Assembly (NCBI RefSeq): GCF_002002705.1 | Contig: NZ_MUNS01000041.1 | Span: forward strand, 485,545-549,544 | DNA length: 64,000 nucleotides | Direction of reading: 5' to 3' | DNA from: Polaromonas sp. C04 | GTDB taxonomy: Bacteria; Pseudomonadota; Gammaproteobacteria; Burkholderiales; Burkholderiaceae_C | Shown here: positions 42,832 through 50,682 of the stretch, in pieces | Position numbering within the stretch: the first letter of the stretch is position 1 | How the letters are laid out: the number at the start of each line of letters is the position of its first letter | Translations under genes and position numbers: made by a program | The notes under the pieces: model-generated | The model's database searches: none | What the model was told of the DNA's origin: nothing | What the model saw: the letters and a program-made list of their open reading frames with translations, nothing else

Positions 42832-44073
42832 TCAAAACAACTGGTCCGTGGTTGCTATTGAATCGGTAGCTGATTGCGAATATGTGGTATGGGCTAAAGA
42901 CGCATTTGATTCAAATTCCCGGGCCTCTTCCGCCTTCAAAAGCGAGCCCACGCGCACGCCCAGCAGGCGCAGCCGCTGCGCCAGCGGCACGCGCTTGAGG
43001 CACAGGCCGGCGGTGTGGCGAATGGTCCTGGCGTCCGCCGTGTAGTGGGCGATGGTCTGGTCGCGCGTCACGCCCTTGAAGTTGTCGTAGCGCAGCTTGA
43101 TGCCGATAGTCTTGGCGACAAAGCCCTTGCGCTGCAGGTCGCCGGCCAGCTTCTCGCACAACGCGGTGAAGATCGCGCCCAGCTCGGCCCGGTCGCGCAC
43201 CGCGTGCAGGTCGCGCTCAAACGTGGTCTCCCGGCTGATGGAGACCGGCTCGCTCTCCAGCACCACGGGCCGCGCGTCGCGCCCGTGCGCCGCCTCATGC
43301 ATCCAGGCGCCCGTGGCCTTGCCGAAATGCTCGATCAGCCATTCGCGGCTTTGCGCCGCGAGATCGCCAATGGTGTGGATGTGCAGCCGCGCCAGCTTCT
43401 CGTCCGCCTTCGGGCCGATGCCGTTGATCTTGCGGCAGGCCAGCGGCCAGATCAGGCTTTGCAGATCGCCTTCGTGCACGATGGAGATGCCGTTGGGTTT
43501 GTTGAACTCGCTGGCCATCTTGGCGATCAGCTTGTTCGGCGCCACGCCGATCGAACAGGTCAGGCCGGTCCGGTCGAACACGGCTTTCTGGATCAGCCGC
43601 GCCAGCACGCGCCCGCCCTCGCGCTGGCCGCCGGGCACCTCGGTGAAGTCGATGTACACCTCGTCCACACCGCGGTCTTCCATGAGCGGCGCGATCTCCA
43701 GGATGGTGGCCTTGAACAGGCGCGAGTACTTGCGGTACTCGTCGAAGTCCACCGGCAGCAGGATGGCCTGCGGGCACAGCCGGGCCGCTTTCATCAGCCC
43801 CAGCGCCGAGCCGACGCCGAACTGCCGCGCCGCATAGGTGGCCGTGGTGATCACGCCGCGGCCCGTGTAGTCCCGCAGCACCGGAAAGGCCGCCACCGGG
43901 ATGTCGGCCAGACCGCGTTCGCCCTGCAGCGCGCGCAGGGCTTCGTCGGCGGCGCGTCGGCCCCCGCCGATGACCACCGGCAAGCCCTTGAGCTGCGGAT
44001 AGCGCAGCAGCTCGACCGAGGCGTAAAACGCGTCCATGTCGAGGTGGGCAATGCGGCGGATCGGGGCACTCAT
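42832..44073 (-). CDS. dinB: DNA polymerase IV (Y family)
   Basis: 413 residues from the ATG at 44071-44073; the ORF extends 30 codons upstream without support. RIAHLDMDAFYASVELLRYP holds the first catalytic aspartate, DEVYIDFTEVP the second acidic pair, and SIGVAPNKLIAKMAS is the Y-family fingerprint. The little-finger domain follows. The last 25 residues or so (FESNASLAHTTYSQSATDSI and beyond) are coded by an interspersed repeat and replace the usual C-terminus, where a clamp-binding peptide would normally be. No LexA box is visible upstream. Confidence 0.92.
   Translation of the reverse strand: MSAPIRRIAHLDMDAFYASVELLRYPQLKGLPVVIGGGRRAADEALRALQGERGLADIPVAAFPVLRDYTGRGVITTATYAARQFGVGSALGLMKAARLCPQAILLPVDFDEYRKYSRLFKATILEIAPLMEDRGVDEVYIDFTEVPGGQREGGRVLARLIQKAVFDRTGLTCSIGVAPNKLIAKMASEFNKPNGISIVHEGDLQSLIWPLACRKINGIGPKADEKLARLHIHTIGDLAAQSREWLIEHFGKATGAWMHEAAHGRDARPVVLESEPVSISRETTFERDLHAVRDRAELGAIFTALCEKLAGDLQRKGFVAKTIGIKLRYDNFKGVTRDQTIAHYTADARTIRHTAGLCLKRVPLAQRLRLLGVRVGSLLKAEEAREFESNASLAHTTYSQSATDSIATTDQLF
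42851..42917 (-). repeat. Full-length interspersed repeat forming the 3' end of dinB
   Basis: On the minus strand TTTGAATCAAATGCG, TTTAGCCCATACC and TTCGCAATCA lead to the core GCTACCGATTCAATAGC (42854-42870), a perfect palindrome. It is the best-preserved full copy together with the one at pcaJ. The dinB frame runs through all of it and stops 19 bases after its end. Confidence 0.85.
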
Positions 44074-44198
44074 GCGCAGCAGGATAGCAAGTGGTGGCGC
44101 CTCGTTTTGACAAAGTGCCGGGCCAAGTCTAAAGTCGGCAAATGTAAAGTTAAGTAAAGACAAAAAAGATCAACATTTCGATCCGAGAGGAGACTCAC

Positions 44199-45095
44199 AT
44201 GAAACGCTGGCTCAAATGGGCGGCCTGGGTTTTGGCTGTATTGGCGCTGCTGGTGGTCGCGACCGCCGTGCTCGGGACACAGCTGGCCGAGCGCAAACGG
44301 GCGCGCCAGATTTCTCTGGCCGTCCAGGCGGTCGCCTTGCCGACCGATGCGGCCAGCCTGCAGCAGGGCCGCTATCTCTTCATGTCGCGCGGCTGCGCCG
44401 AGTGCCACGGCGCCAATGGAGGTGGGCGCGACTTCATCAATGACGGCAAGGGCATGCACATTGCCGGCCCCAACATCACCCCCGGCGGCGTAGTGGCCCG
44501 CTACCAGCCCGAAGACTGGGTGCGCACCATCCGCCAGGGCATCAAGCCGGATGGCCGCGCGGTCTTCATCATGCCGGCCGAGGATTACAACCGGTTCACC
44601 GACGCCGACCTGGGTGCGCTCATCGCCTACCTGAAGAGCCTGCCGCCCCTGCCGGGCGGGGCCGCCGTGGTGGAACTTCCCCTGCCGGTCAAGGTTTTGT
44701 ACGGCTTTGGCGCCATCCAGGATGCCGCCGAGAAGATCGATCATTCATTGCCGCCCGCGCAGCCGGTTCCCGTCGCTGTCTCGGTGGCGCACGGCGCGTA
44801 CGTGGCGAACATGTGCATCGGCTGCCACGGTGCCGGGCTGTCGGGTGGCAAGATTCCCGGTGGCCCGCCCGACTGGCCCGCCGCCGCCAACCTGACGCCG
44901 GGCGAGGGCAGCGTCATGGGCCGCTATCCGGATGCCACGCATTTCATTGCCATGCTGCGCAGCGGCAAGCGCCCGGACGGCAGCGCCATTGCCGTGATGC
45001 CGTTTGAGTCGCTGGGCCAACTCGACGACATTGATGCGCAGGCGGTGTACGCGTTCCTCAAGACCGTTCCCGCAAAGCCGCATGGGCAACGCTGA
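44199..45095 (+). CDS. Membrane-anchored diheme cytochrome c
   Basis: 298 residues. An uncleaved or signal-type N-terminal helix (WLKWAAWVLAVLALLVVATA) is followed by two cytochrome c domains with CAECH at residues 66-70 and CIGCH at 206-210. Methionines in VFIMPAEDY and AIAVMPFESLG are probable axial ligands. This layout resembles cytochrome subunits of alcohol/aldehyde dehydrogenase or other quinoprotein systems, but no such dehydrogenase is adjacent. A ribosome site GAGAGGAG precedes the ATG. Confidence 0.88.
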   Translation: MKRWLKWAAWVLAVLALLVVATAVLGTQLAERKRARQISLAVQAVALPTDAASLQQGRYLFMSRGCAECHGANGGGRDFINDGKGMHIAGPNITPGGVVARYQPEDWVRTIRQGIKPDGRAVFIMPAEDYNRFTDADLGALIAYLKSLPPLPGGAAVVELPLPVKVLYGFGAIQDAAEKIDHSLPPAQPVPVAVSVAHGAYVANMCIGCHGAGLSGGKIPGGPPDWPAAANLTPGEGSVMGRYPDATHFIAMLRSGKRPDGSAIAVMPFESLGQLDDIDAQAVYAFLKTVPAKPHGQR

Positions 45096-45153
45096 CAAGG
45101 CTGGCGGCGCAAAATTGGACCTGCTGGCAAACGTACGCCAGAAAGGGAAAGTG

Positions 45154-45975
45154 ATGCCATCTCAACGGGAAAAAGCCGACCGGTTTCGCGCGCTGCACCA
45201 GCAGGACCACGCCTTCATCATTCCCAACCCGTGGGATGTGGGTACGGCGCGGCTGCTGGCGTCACTGGGCTTCGAGGCGCTGGCCAGCACCAGTGCCGGC
45301 TACGCATTCTCAACGGGCCGGCGCGATGGCGCGGTCGGTCGCGACCAGATGATGCTGCACCTGGCGGAGCTGGCGTCGGCCACGGAGCTGCCGCTCAGCG
45401 CCGATCTCGAAAACGGCTTTGGCGATGAGCCCGAAGCGGTCACGCAAACCATTTCGCGCGCGGCAGCGGCAGGCGTGGTTGGCGGCTCCATCGAGGACGC
45501 CACCCGACGTCCCGGCGATCCGATTTACCCCCTGGATGTGGCGGTCGGGCGCATCCGCGCCGCCGCCGCCGCGGCGCGCGCGCTGCCGTTTGCGTTCACC
45601 CTGACGGCGCGCGCGGAAAACTACCTGCACGGCCGGCCGGACCTCAAGGACACCATCGCCCGATTGCAGGCCTATCAGGAGGCGGGGGCCGACGTGCTGT
45701 ATGCGCCGGGCCTCAAAACCCGCGAGGACATCGCCGCGGTGGTCAGTTCGGTGGATCGCCCCGTCAACGTGCTTGCGGGGCTGCAGGGCATGGACCTCAC
45801 GCTGGAGGCTCTCTCGAAGCTGGGCGTCAGGCGCGTCAGCATTGGCGGCTCCCTCGCGCGCGCCGCCTTCGGCGCCATGCTGCGCGCCGGGCGCGAGATG
45901 CGCGAGCACGGCACCTTCGGCTTCACGCAGGACGCCGTGAGCCACGCCGACATCAGCGCGATGTTGCCGCCCTGA
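45154..45975 (+). CDS. Isocitrate lyase/PEP mutase superfamily lyase
   Basis: 273 residues from ATG 45154 (AGGGAAA site; a GTG one codon earlier is possible). TIM-barrel superfamily motifs are IIPNPWDVGTARLLASLGFE, LSADLENGFGDEP (metal-site D-x-E-x-G) and GGSIEDATRRPGDPIYPL. The K-K-C-G-H loop of true isocitrate and methylisocitrate lyases is missing. Relatives include oxaloacetate decarboxylases and carboxyphosphonoenolpyruvate mutases; the substrate is not assignable. Confidence 0.87.
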   Translation: MPSQREKADRFRALHQQDHAFIIPNPWDVGTARLLASLGFEALASTSAGYAFSTGRRDGAVGRDQMMLHLAELASATELPLSADLENGFGDEPEAVTQTISRAAAAGVVGGSIEDATRRPGDPIYPLDVAVGRIRAAAAAARALPFAFTLTARAENYLHGRPDLKDTIARLQAYQEAGADVLYAPGLKTREDIAAVVSSVDRPVNVLAGLQGMDLTLEALSKLGVRRVSIGGSLARAAFGAMLRAGREMREHGTFGFTQDAVSHADISAMLPP

Positions 45976-46028
45976 CCGGCGGATTCGATCAGTCAATGCC
46001 GCCGCATCGATAGCCTGGCAGGCGGCGA

Positions 46029-46180
46029 TATAATTGCCTCCCGCTGCGGGGAGCGATGGGCGTCGTTTGCGCGAGTGACACCTGGCGTAGGTTGGGCCCT
46101 GTCGGCGCATCGGTGACGCTGGCCCTTCCGTTTTCCCTGCCGCCAGCACAACATCCCGCTTATACCTTTGTGAAGAATCC
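46029..46180 (+). promoter_or_regulatory. TATAAT and long GC-rich leader upstream of the ClC gene
   Basis: A TATAAT at 46029-46034 lies about 150 bases before the ATG. The leader between them can form CTCCC / GGGGAG and other GC-rich hairpins. I tested it by eye against the fluoride riboswitch pattern and found no convincing match. No known riboswitch is recognised. Confidence 0.35.
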
Positions 46181-48103
46181 ATGACGCCGCCTAATGACAA
46201 GCTGGCCGGGCACCTTGACGTGCGCACTCTTGGCAGCACCGACGCCTTACCGGTAGCGCCGGCACTCGGCGTATCGCTGGATGCGGCGCACATGCCCCGC
46301 GAGTCAACCCTGGTGACGCACCGCATCTTGCTGATCAGCGCGCTGGCCGTCGTATTGGGTGCCGCTGCAGCATGGGTTGCGCAATTGTTGATGTTGCTGA
46401 TCAATTTGATTACCGACATCTGCTTTTACGGCCGTGTGTCCGATGTGCTGGGTCCCCATGCGAGACAGGGCTCGTTTGTGTTGTCGCCAGCAGACAATCA
46501 TTTGGGCGCGTGGGTCATCTTGCTGCCGGCGGTCGGCGGTCTGGCCGCCGGTGTCATGGCGCGTTGGGGGTCGCGCGCGATTCAGGGTCATGGCATTCCC
46601 GAGGCGATGGAGCAAATCCTCACCAACGAGTCGAAAATTCCCGCGCGCATTACCTGGCTCAAACCGCTGTCGGCAGCCTTCACGATTGGTACCGGCGGTC
46701 CGTTCGGCGCCGAGGGGCCGATCATCTCCACCGGGGGCGCGCTGGGCTCGCTCATTGGCCAGTTGCTGCGGGTGACAGCCAACGAGCGCAAGGTGCTGCT
46801 GGCCGCCGGCGCGGCCGCTGGCATGGCGGCGGTGTTCGGCGCGCCGCTCGCAGCGCTGGTTCTGGCCGTGGAGTTGCTGCTGTTCGAACTGCGCCCGAGC
46901 TCATTGATCCCGGTGGCTTTGGCGACCGTGACGGCGGTGGGCGTGCGCTATGCCACCTATGGCGCCGCCCCGGTATTTCCCATGCCCAACGTGATCGAGC
47001 CCGGGGGCTGGGCGCTGGCCACCTATGTCGTGGTTGGCGGCGTCGTCGGCTTTGCCTCGGTGTGGGTGACCAAGGCGGTGTATGGCGTCGAGGACCTGTT
47101 TGAGAAGCTGCCGATCCACTGGATGTGGTGGCCGGCACTGGGCGCCCTCGTCGCCGGGGTCATCGGCTGGATCGAGCCACGGACCCTGGGTGTGGGCTAC
47201 GACAATATCGACGCGCTGGTGCAGGGCCGTTTTGGGGCTCTCTTGCTGTTCACCTTTGGCACGCTCAAGTTTGTGTCGTGGGTCATCTCGCTGGGCAGTG
47301 GCACATCAGGCGGTACGCTGGCGCCGCTGTTCATGATTGGTGGCTCCCTCGGCGCGCTGCTCGGCGGTGGTGTCATTGATGTGCTGCCCTGGTTTCACGT
47401 TGACATTCGCATTGCGGCATTGGTGGGCATGGCGGCCATTTTTGCCGGCTCCTCGCGGGCATTCTTGACAGCGATCGTGTTCTCCTTCGAGACCACGCGG
47501 CAAGCCGCCTGCCTGTTGCCTCTACTCGGCGGCTGCACCGCGGCCTATCTGATTTCCGCGCTGTTGATGCGCAACACGATCATGACGGAGAAGATTGCCC
47601 GGCGTGGTGTGCGCGTGCCGTCCGAGTATGCAGCCGACTATCTGGACCAAATCACCGTGGGGAAGGTGTGTTCGCGCGGGGTGTATTCGCTGCGTGCGGA
47701 CCAGACCCTGGAGGATGTCCGGCGCTGGCTCAGCGAGGGCTCATCGCAGTCTCGGCATTATGGGTTCCCGGTGGTGGACGAGGCGGGCCAGGTGAAGGGT
47801 TTGGTGACCTTGCGCGCCTTGCTGAACCCGCAGTTGCATGGCACGGCCACCGTCGGCGAGTTGGCGACTCGCGCGCCTGTCATGGTCAATGAGGACCATT
47901 CGCTGCGCGCCGCCGCCGATTTGATGGTGGCGCAGCGGGTGGGCCGGCTGATGGTGATCACCCAGACTGCACCGCACGAGCTGGTTGGCATGCTCACGCG
48001 CGGCGACATCATTGCCGCGCATGGCAAGCGTTTGCGCGAGGGAAGCCGTAGTCGAAGGCATATCCGGTTCAGCAAGCCGCGCAAGCCGACACGGCGCGCC
48101 TGA
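46181..48103 (+). CDS. ClC family chloride channel/antiporter with CBS domains
   Basis: 640 residues. A ClC membrane core with QGHGIPEAMEQI, GTGGPFGAEGPIISTGGA (gating glutamate Glu178) and GTSGGTLAPLFMIGGSLGALLGG. Two cytosolic CBS repeats follow from about residue 485 (LEDVRRWLSEG and LRAAADLMVAQRVGRLMVI), ending in a basic tail. The gating glutamate is compatible with chloride/proton exchange; features of the fluoride-specific branch are not evident. CBS domains suggest nucleotide regulation. Confidence 0.92.
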   Translation: MTPPNDKLAGHLDVRTLGSTDALPVAPALGVSLDAAHMPRESTLVTHRILLISALAVVLGAAAAWVAQLLMLLINLITDICFYGRVSDVLGPHARQGSFVLSPADNHLGAWVILLPAVGGLAAGVMARWGSRAIQGHGIPEAMEQILTNESKIPARITWLKPLSAAFTIGTGGPFGAEGPIISTGGALGSLIGQLLRVTANERKVLLAAGAAAGMAAVFGAPLAALVLAVELLLFELRPSSLIPVALATVTAVGVRYATYGAAPVFPMPNVIEPGGWALATYVVVGGVVGFASVWVTKAVYGVEDLFEKLPIHWMWWPALGALVAGVIGWIEPRTLGVGYDNIDALVQGRFGALLLFTFGTLKFVSWVISLGSGTSGGTLAPLFMIGGSLGALLGGGVIDVLPWFHVDIRIAALVGMAAIFAGSSRAFLTAIVFSFETTRQAACLLPLLGGCTAAYLISALLMRNTIMTEKIARRGVRVPSEYAADYLDQITVGKVCSRGVYSLRADQTLEDVRRWLSEGSSQSRHYGFPVVDEAGQVKGLVTLRALLNPQLHGTATVGELATRAPVMVNEDHSLRAAADLMVAQRVGRLMVITQTAPHELVGMLTRGDIIAAHGKRLREGSRSRRHIRFSKPRKPTRRA

Positions 48104-48153
48104 AGCGGCAGGCCCCGCGGGCCTTGCGCGCGCACCGGGGCGCGGGCGGCGGA

Positions 48154-48279
48154 CGACCTACACCACCCTGCTGGATCAACATGGGAGCCATGGTCACCTC
48201 CACGCTGGCCGGCTTGCTAATGATCGCCAACGCACCCGGCGCGAACGTCGCTACCCAGTTGTGCATTGACCTGACATAG
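48154..48279 (+). pseudogene. Remnant of a TDT/TehA-like transporter gene
   Basis: In the 261-base gap, frame 1 from 48154 reads RPTPPCWINMGAMVTSTLAG followed by LLMIANAPGANVATQL and a stop at 48277-48279. This matches the intact downstream transporter segment LTPPYWINMGAMAISTLAGS followed by LLIMNAPDAPFLQSL. The similarity spans about 31 residues, continuing at DNA level, and no start or remaining gene is visible. It is a broken copy of part of the neighbouring gene. The rest of the gap has no recognisable feature. Confidence 0.8.
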
Positions 48280-48364
48280 ATCAACAACCCGCCACGGCCG
48301 GCGCACTCCAGGCACGCACCCTCCACTATATTGCGAGCATGAGCTTGCATGCACGGCCGCAACC

Positions 48365-49456
48365 ATGACTGCGCCAGCACGGACCGCCCCTCAGCACAGG
48401 CGCCTGGCGAATCAACGTCTGGCAGGCTTGGCCGGTCTGTCGCCCGCCTATTTCGCCATGGTCATGGCGACCGGTGTTGTGTCACTGGCAGCATTTCAGC
48501 AGGGGCTTGAACTTGTCGCGCGGGCACTGTTTGGGCTCAATGTGGTGAGCTGGCTCCTGCTGTCGCTGCTCAATGGCATTCGCCTGCTACGCTACCCGCG
48601 GGCTTTCTTCGGCGACATGGTGGATCATCTGCGCGGGCCTGGGTTTTTCACTTCGGTGGCCGCCACCGCGTTGCTGGGCACCCAGTTCGTGATGCTGGTG
48701 GGCGGCGGCGAACGGATCGCCTTCGCCTTGTGGCTGCTGGCGCTGGTGCTGTGGGCGGGTCTGACCTACACCATCTTTACGGCCTTCACCATCAAGGAAG
48801 TCAAGCCCACGCTGGACAAGGGCATTAGTGGCGCCTGGCTGCTGGCGGTGGTGGCGACACAGTCGCTGGCGGTGCTCAGCGCGTTGCTGGCAGCGCATAC
48901 CCCTCAGCCATGGCGGCTGGAGTTGAACTTTTTCGCGTTGTCAATGTGGCTGTGGGGCGGCATGCTGTACATCTGGATGATGTCGCTGATCTTCTATCGC
49001 TACACGTTTTTTCATTTCTCCCCGGACGACCTGACACCGCCCTACTGGATCAACATGGGCGCGATGGCCATCTCCACGCTGGCGGGTTCGTTGCTGATCA
49101 TGAATGCACCCGATGCGCCGTTTTTGCAATCGCTGGTGCCATTCCTCAAGGGCTTCACGGTTTTTTACTGGGCCACCGGCACCTGGTGGGTGCCGATGCT
49201 GCTGGTGCTGGGCGTCTGGCGCTATGTGTACAAGCGCTTTCCGTTCGAATACGACCCGCTCTACTGGGGCGCGGTATTCCCGCTGGGGATGTATTCAGCG
49301 TGTACCTTCCGGATGGCGCAGGCCATGTCGTTTGGTTTTCTGAGTGCCCTGTCGAGCGCTTTCCTGGCGGCGGCGCTGGCTGCCTGGGCGCTCACCTTTG
49401 CGGGCCTGCTGTTTCAGCTGGCGCGCCGGCTGAGGGGTGTAAACCGGCGCCCCTGA
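48365..49456 (+). CDS. TDT family (TehA/SLAC1-like) transporter
   Basis: 363 residues with ten hydrophobic helices. It opens LAGLSPAYFAMVMATGVVSL, and PYWINMGAMAISTLAGSLLI and WWVPMLLVLGVWRYVYKRFP are typical of the TDT family (tellurite-resistance, C4-dicarboxylate, sulfite or anion channels). The substrate is undefined; anion efflux is the shared theme, and the ClC anion transporter lies upstream. A remnant of a second copy lies between the two genes. Confidence 0.87.
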   Translation: MTAPARTAPQHRRLANQRLAGLAGLSPAYFAMVMATGVVSLAAFQQGLELVARALFGLNVVSWLLLSLLNGIRLLRYPRAFFGDMVDHLRGPGFFTSVAATALLGTQFVMLVGGGERIAFALWLLALVLWAGLTYTIFTAFTIKEVKPTLDKGISGAWLLAVVATQSLAVLSALLAAHTPQPWRLELNFFALSMWLWGGMLYIWMMSLIFYRYTFFHFSPDDLTPPYWINMGAMAISTLAGSLLIMNAPDAPFLQSLVPFLKGFTVFYWATGTWWVPMLLVLGVWRYVYKRFPFEYDPLYWGAVFPLGMYSACTFRMAQAMSFGFLSALSSAFLAAALAAWALTFAGLLFQLARRLRGVNRRP

Positions 49457-49461
49457 CAGGA

Positions 49462-50607
49462 TCAGAACGTTCCCGGCAGCAAGATGCCCTTATCCACCGA
49501 ATTGATGTCGGTGTGGCCGCAAAACGCCATGGTCAGGTCCAGCTCGTTGTGGATGATCTCCAGCGCGCGCGTCACGCCGGCCTCGCCCATCGCGCCCAGG
49601 CCGTAAAGCATCGAGCGGCCGATGTAGGTGCCCTGGGCGCCCAGGGCCCTGGCCTTGAGCACGTCCTGCCCGGAGCGAATGCCGCCATCCATGTGCACCT
49701 CGATCTGGTGCCCCACCGCCTCGACGATAGCCGGCAGCGCCGAGATAGAGGAGGGCGCGCCGTCGAGCTGGCGCCCGCCGTGGTTCGAGACGATCAGCGC
49801 GTCGGCGCCGCTGTCCACGGCCAGGCGCGCATCCTCCACGTCCTGAATGCCCTTGAGAATCAGCTTGCCGCCCCAGCGCTTCTTGATCCACTCCACGTCG
49901 CTCCAGCTCAAGGCCGGGTCGAACTGCTTGGCGGTCCATTCCGACAGCGATCCCATGTTCTCCACGCCCTTGACGTGGCCGACGATGTTGCCGAACTGCC
50001 GGTGTTTGGTGCCCAGCATGCCCAGGCACCAGCGTGGCTTGCTCATCATGTTGAGGATGTTGGCCAGCGTCAGCTTGGGCGGCGCCGACAGGCCGTTTTT
50101 CAGGTCCTTGTGGCGCTGGCCGATGATCTGCAGGTCCAGCGTGAGCACCAGCGCGCCGCAGTTCGCCGCCTTGGCGCGGTCGATCAGCCGCTCGATGAAG
50201 TCGCGGTCGCGCATCACGTAGAGCTGGAACCAGAACGGCGCCTTGGTGTGGGCCGCGATGTCCTCGATCGAGCAGATGCTCATGGTCGATAGCGTGAACG
50301 GAATGCCGAACTTCTCGGCCGCGCGCGCCGCCAGGATTTCGCCGTCGGCATGTTGCATGCCAGTCAGGCCGGTCGGTGCTATGGCGACCGGCATCGCCAC
50401 GTCCACACCGAGCATCTTCGTGCGGGTGCTGCGGCCCTCCATGTTGATGGCCACGCGCTGGCGCAGCTTGATGCCCTGGAAGTCAGCCTCGTTGGCGCGG
50501 TAGGTGCCCTCGGTCCACGAGCCGGAATCGGCGTAGTCGTAGAACATGCGCGGCACGCGCTTTTGCGCGAGCACGCGCAGGTCTTCAATGTTGGTGATTA
50601 CGGTCAC
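49462..50607 (-). CDS. FMN-dependent alpha-hydroxyacid dehydrogenase (LldD-like)
   Basis: 381 residues of the FMN TIM-barrel family. Motifs are PRMFYDYADSGSWTEGTYRA, MPVAIAPTGLTGM, NCGALVLTLD and SNHGGRQLDGAPSSISAL with the catalytic histidine and arginine. Such enzymes oxidise L-lactate or other 2-hydroxyacids and pass electrons to quinone. It is convergent with the TDT transporter (5 bases between ends); lactate permease genes are absent, so L-lactate is only the most likely substrate. Confidence 0.88.
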   Translation of the reverse strand: MTVITNIEDLRVLAQKRVPRMFYDYADSGSWTEGTYRANEADFQGIKLRQRVAINMEGRSTRTKMLGVDVAMPVAIAPTGLTGMQHADGEILAARAAEKFGIPFTLSTMSICSIEDIAAHTKAPFWFQLYVMRDRDFIERLIDRAKAANCGALVLTLDLQIIGQRHKDLKNGLSAPPKLTLANILNMMSKPRWCLGMLGTKHRQFGNIVGHVKGVENMGSLSEWTAKQFDPALSWSDVEWIKKRWGGKLILKGIQDVEDARLAVDSGADALIVSNHGGRQLDGAPSSISALPAIVEAVGHQIEVHMDGGIRSGQDVLKARALGAQGTYIGRSMLYGLGAMGEAGVTRALEIIHNELDLTMAFCGHTDINSVDKGILLPGTF

Positions 50608-50645
50608 GAAAGCCTCCTCGGTGTGACCGCAATGGTAACGGGAGT

Positions 50646-50675
50646 GGGGGCCGGCCTGCGCCGGTCCCTTTTTTT
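50646..50675 (+). terminator. Hairpin with T run facing against the local genes
   Basis: GGGGCCGGC / GCCGGTCCC (one mismatch, CTGC loop) followed by seven T on the plus strand. Genes on both sides run on the minus strand, so as a terminator it would stop antisense transcripts entering the protease gene. On the minus strand the hairpin follows an A run and would be weak. Confidence 0.5.
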
Positions 50676-50682
50676 GCGTGGG

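Noticed and set aside
46029..46180. Fluoride riboswitch upstream of the ClC gene
   Set aside because: The conserved GGNGAUGG start and the later CUGAUG-type block are not found in order; the ClC protein keeps an ordinary gating glutamate.
48262..48285. FNR-like site TTGAC...GATCAA before the TDT transporter
   Set aside because: The half-sites are separated by too many bases for an FNR/CRP-type site and overlap the pseudogene remnant.
48910..50292. 460-codon plus-strand frame running over the TDT transporter end and the FMN dehydrogenase
   Set aside because: Out of frame with the transporter and antisense to the dehydrogenase; no domain recognised.
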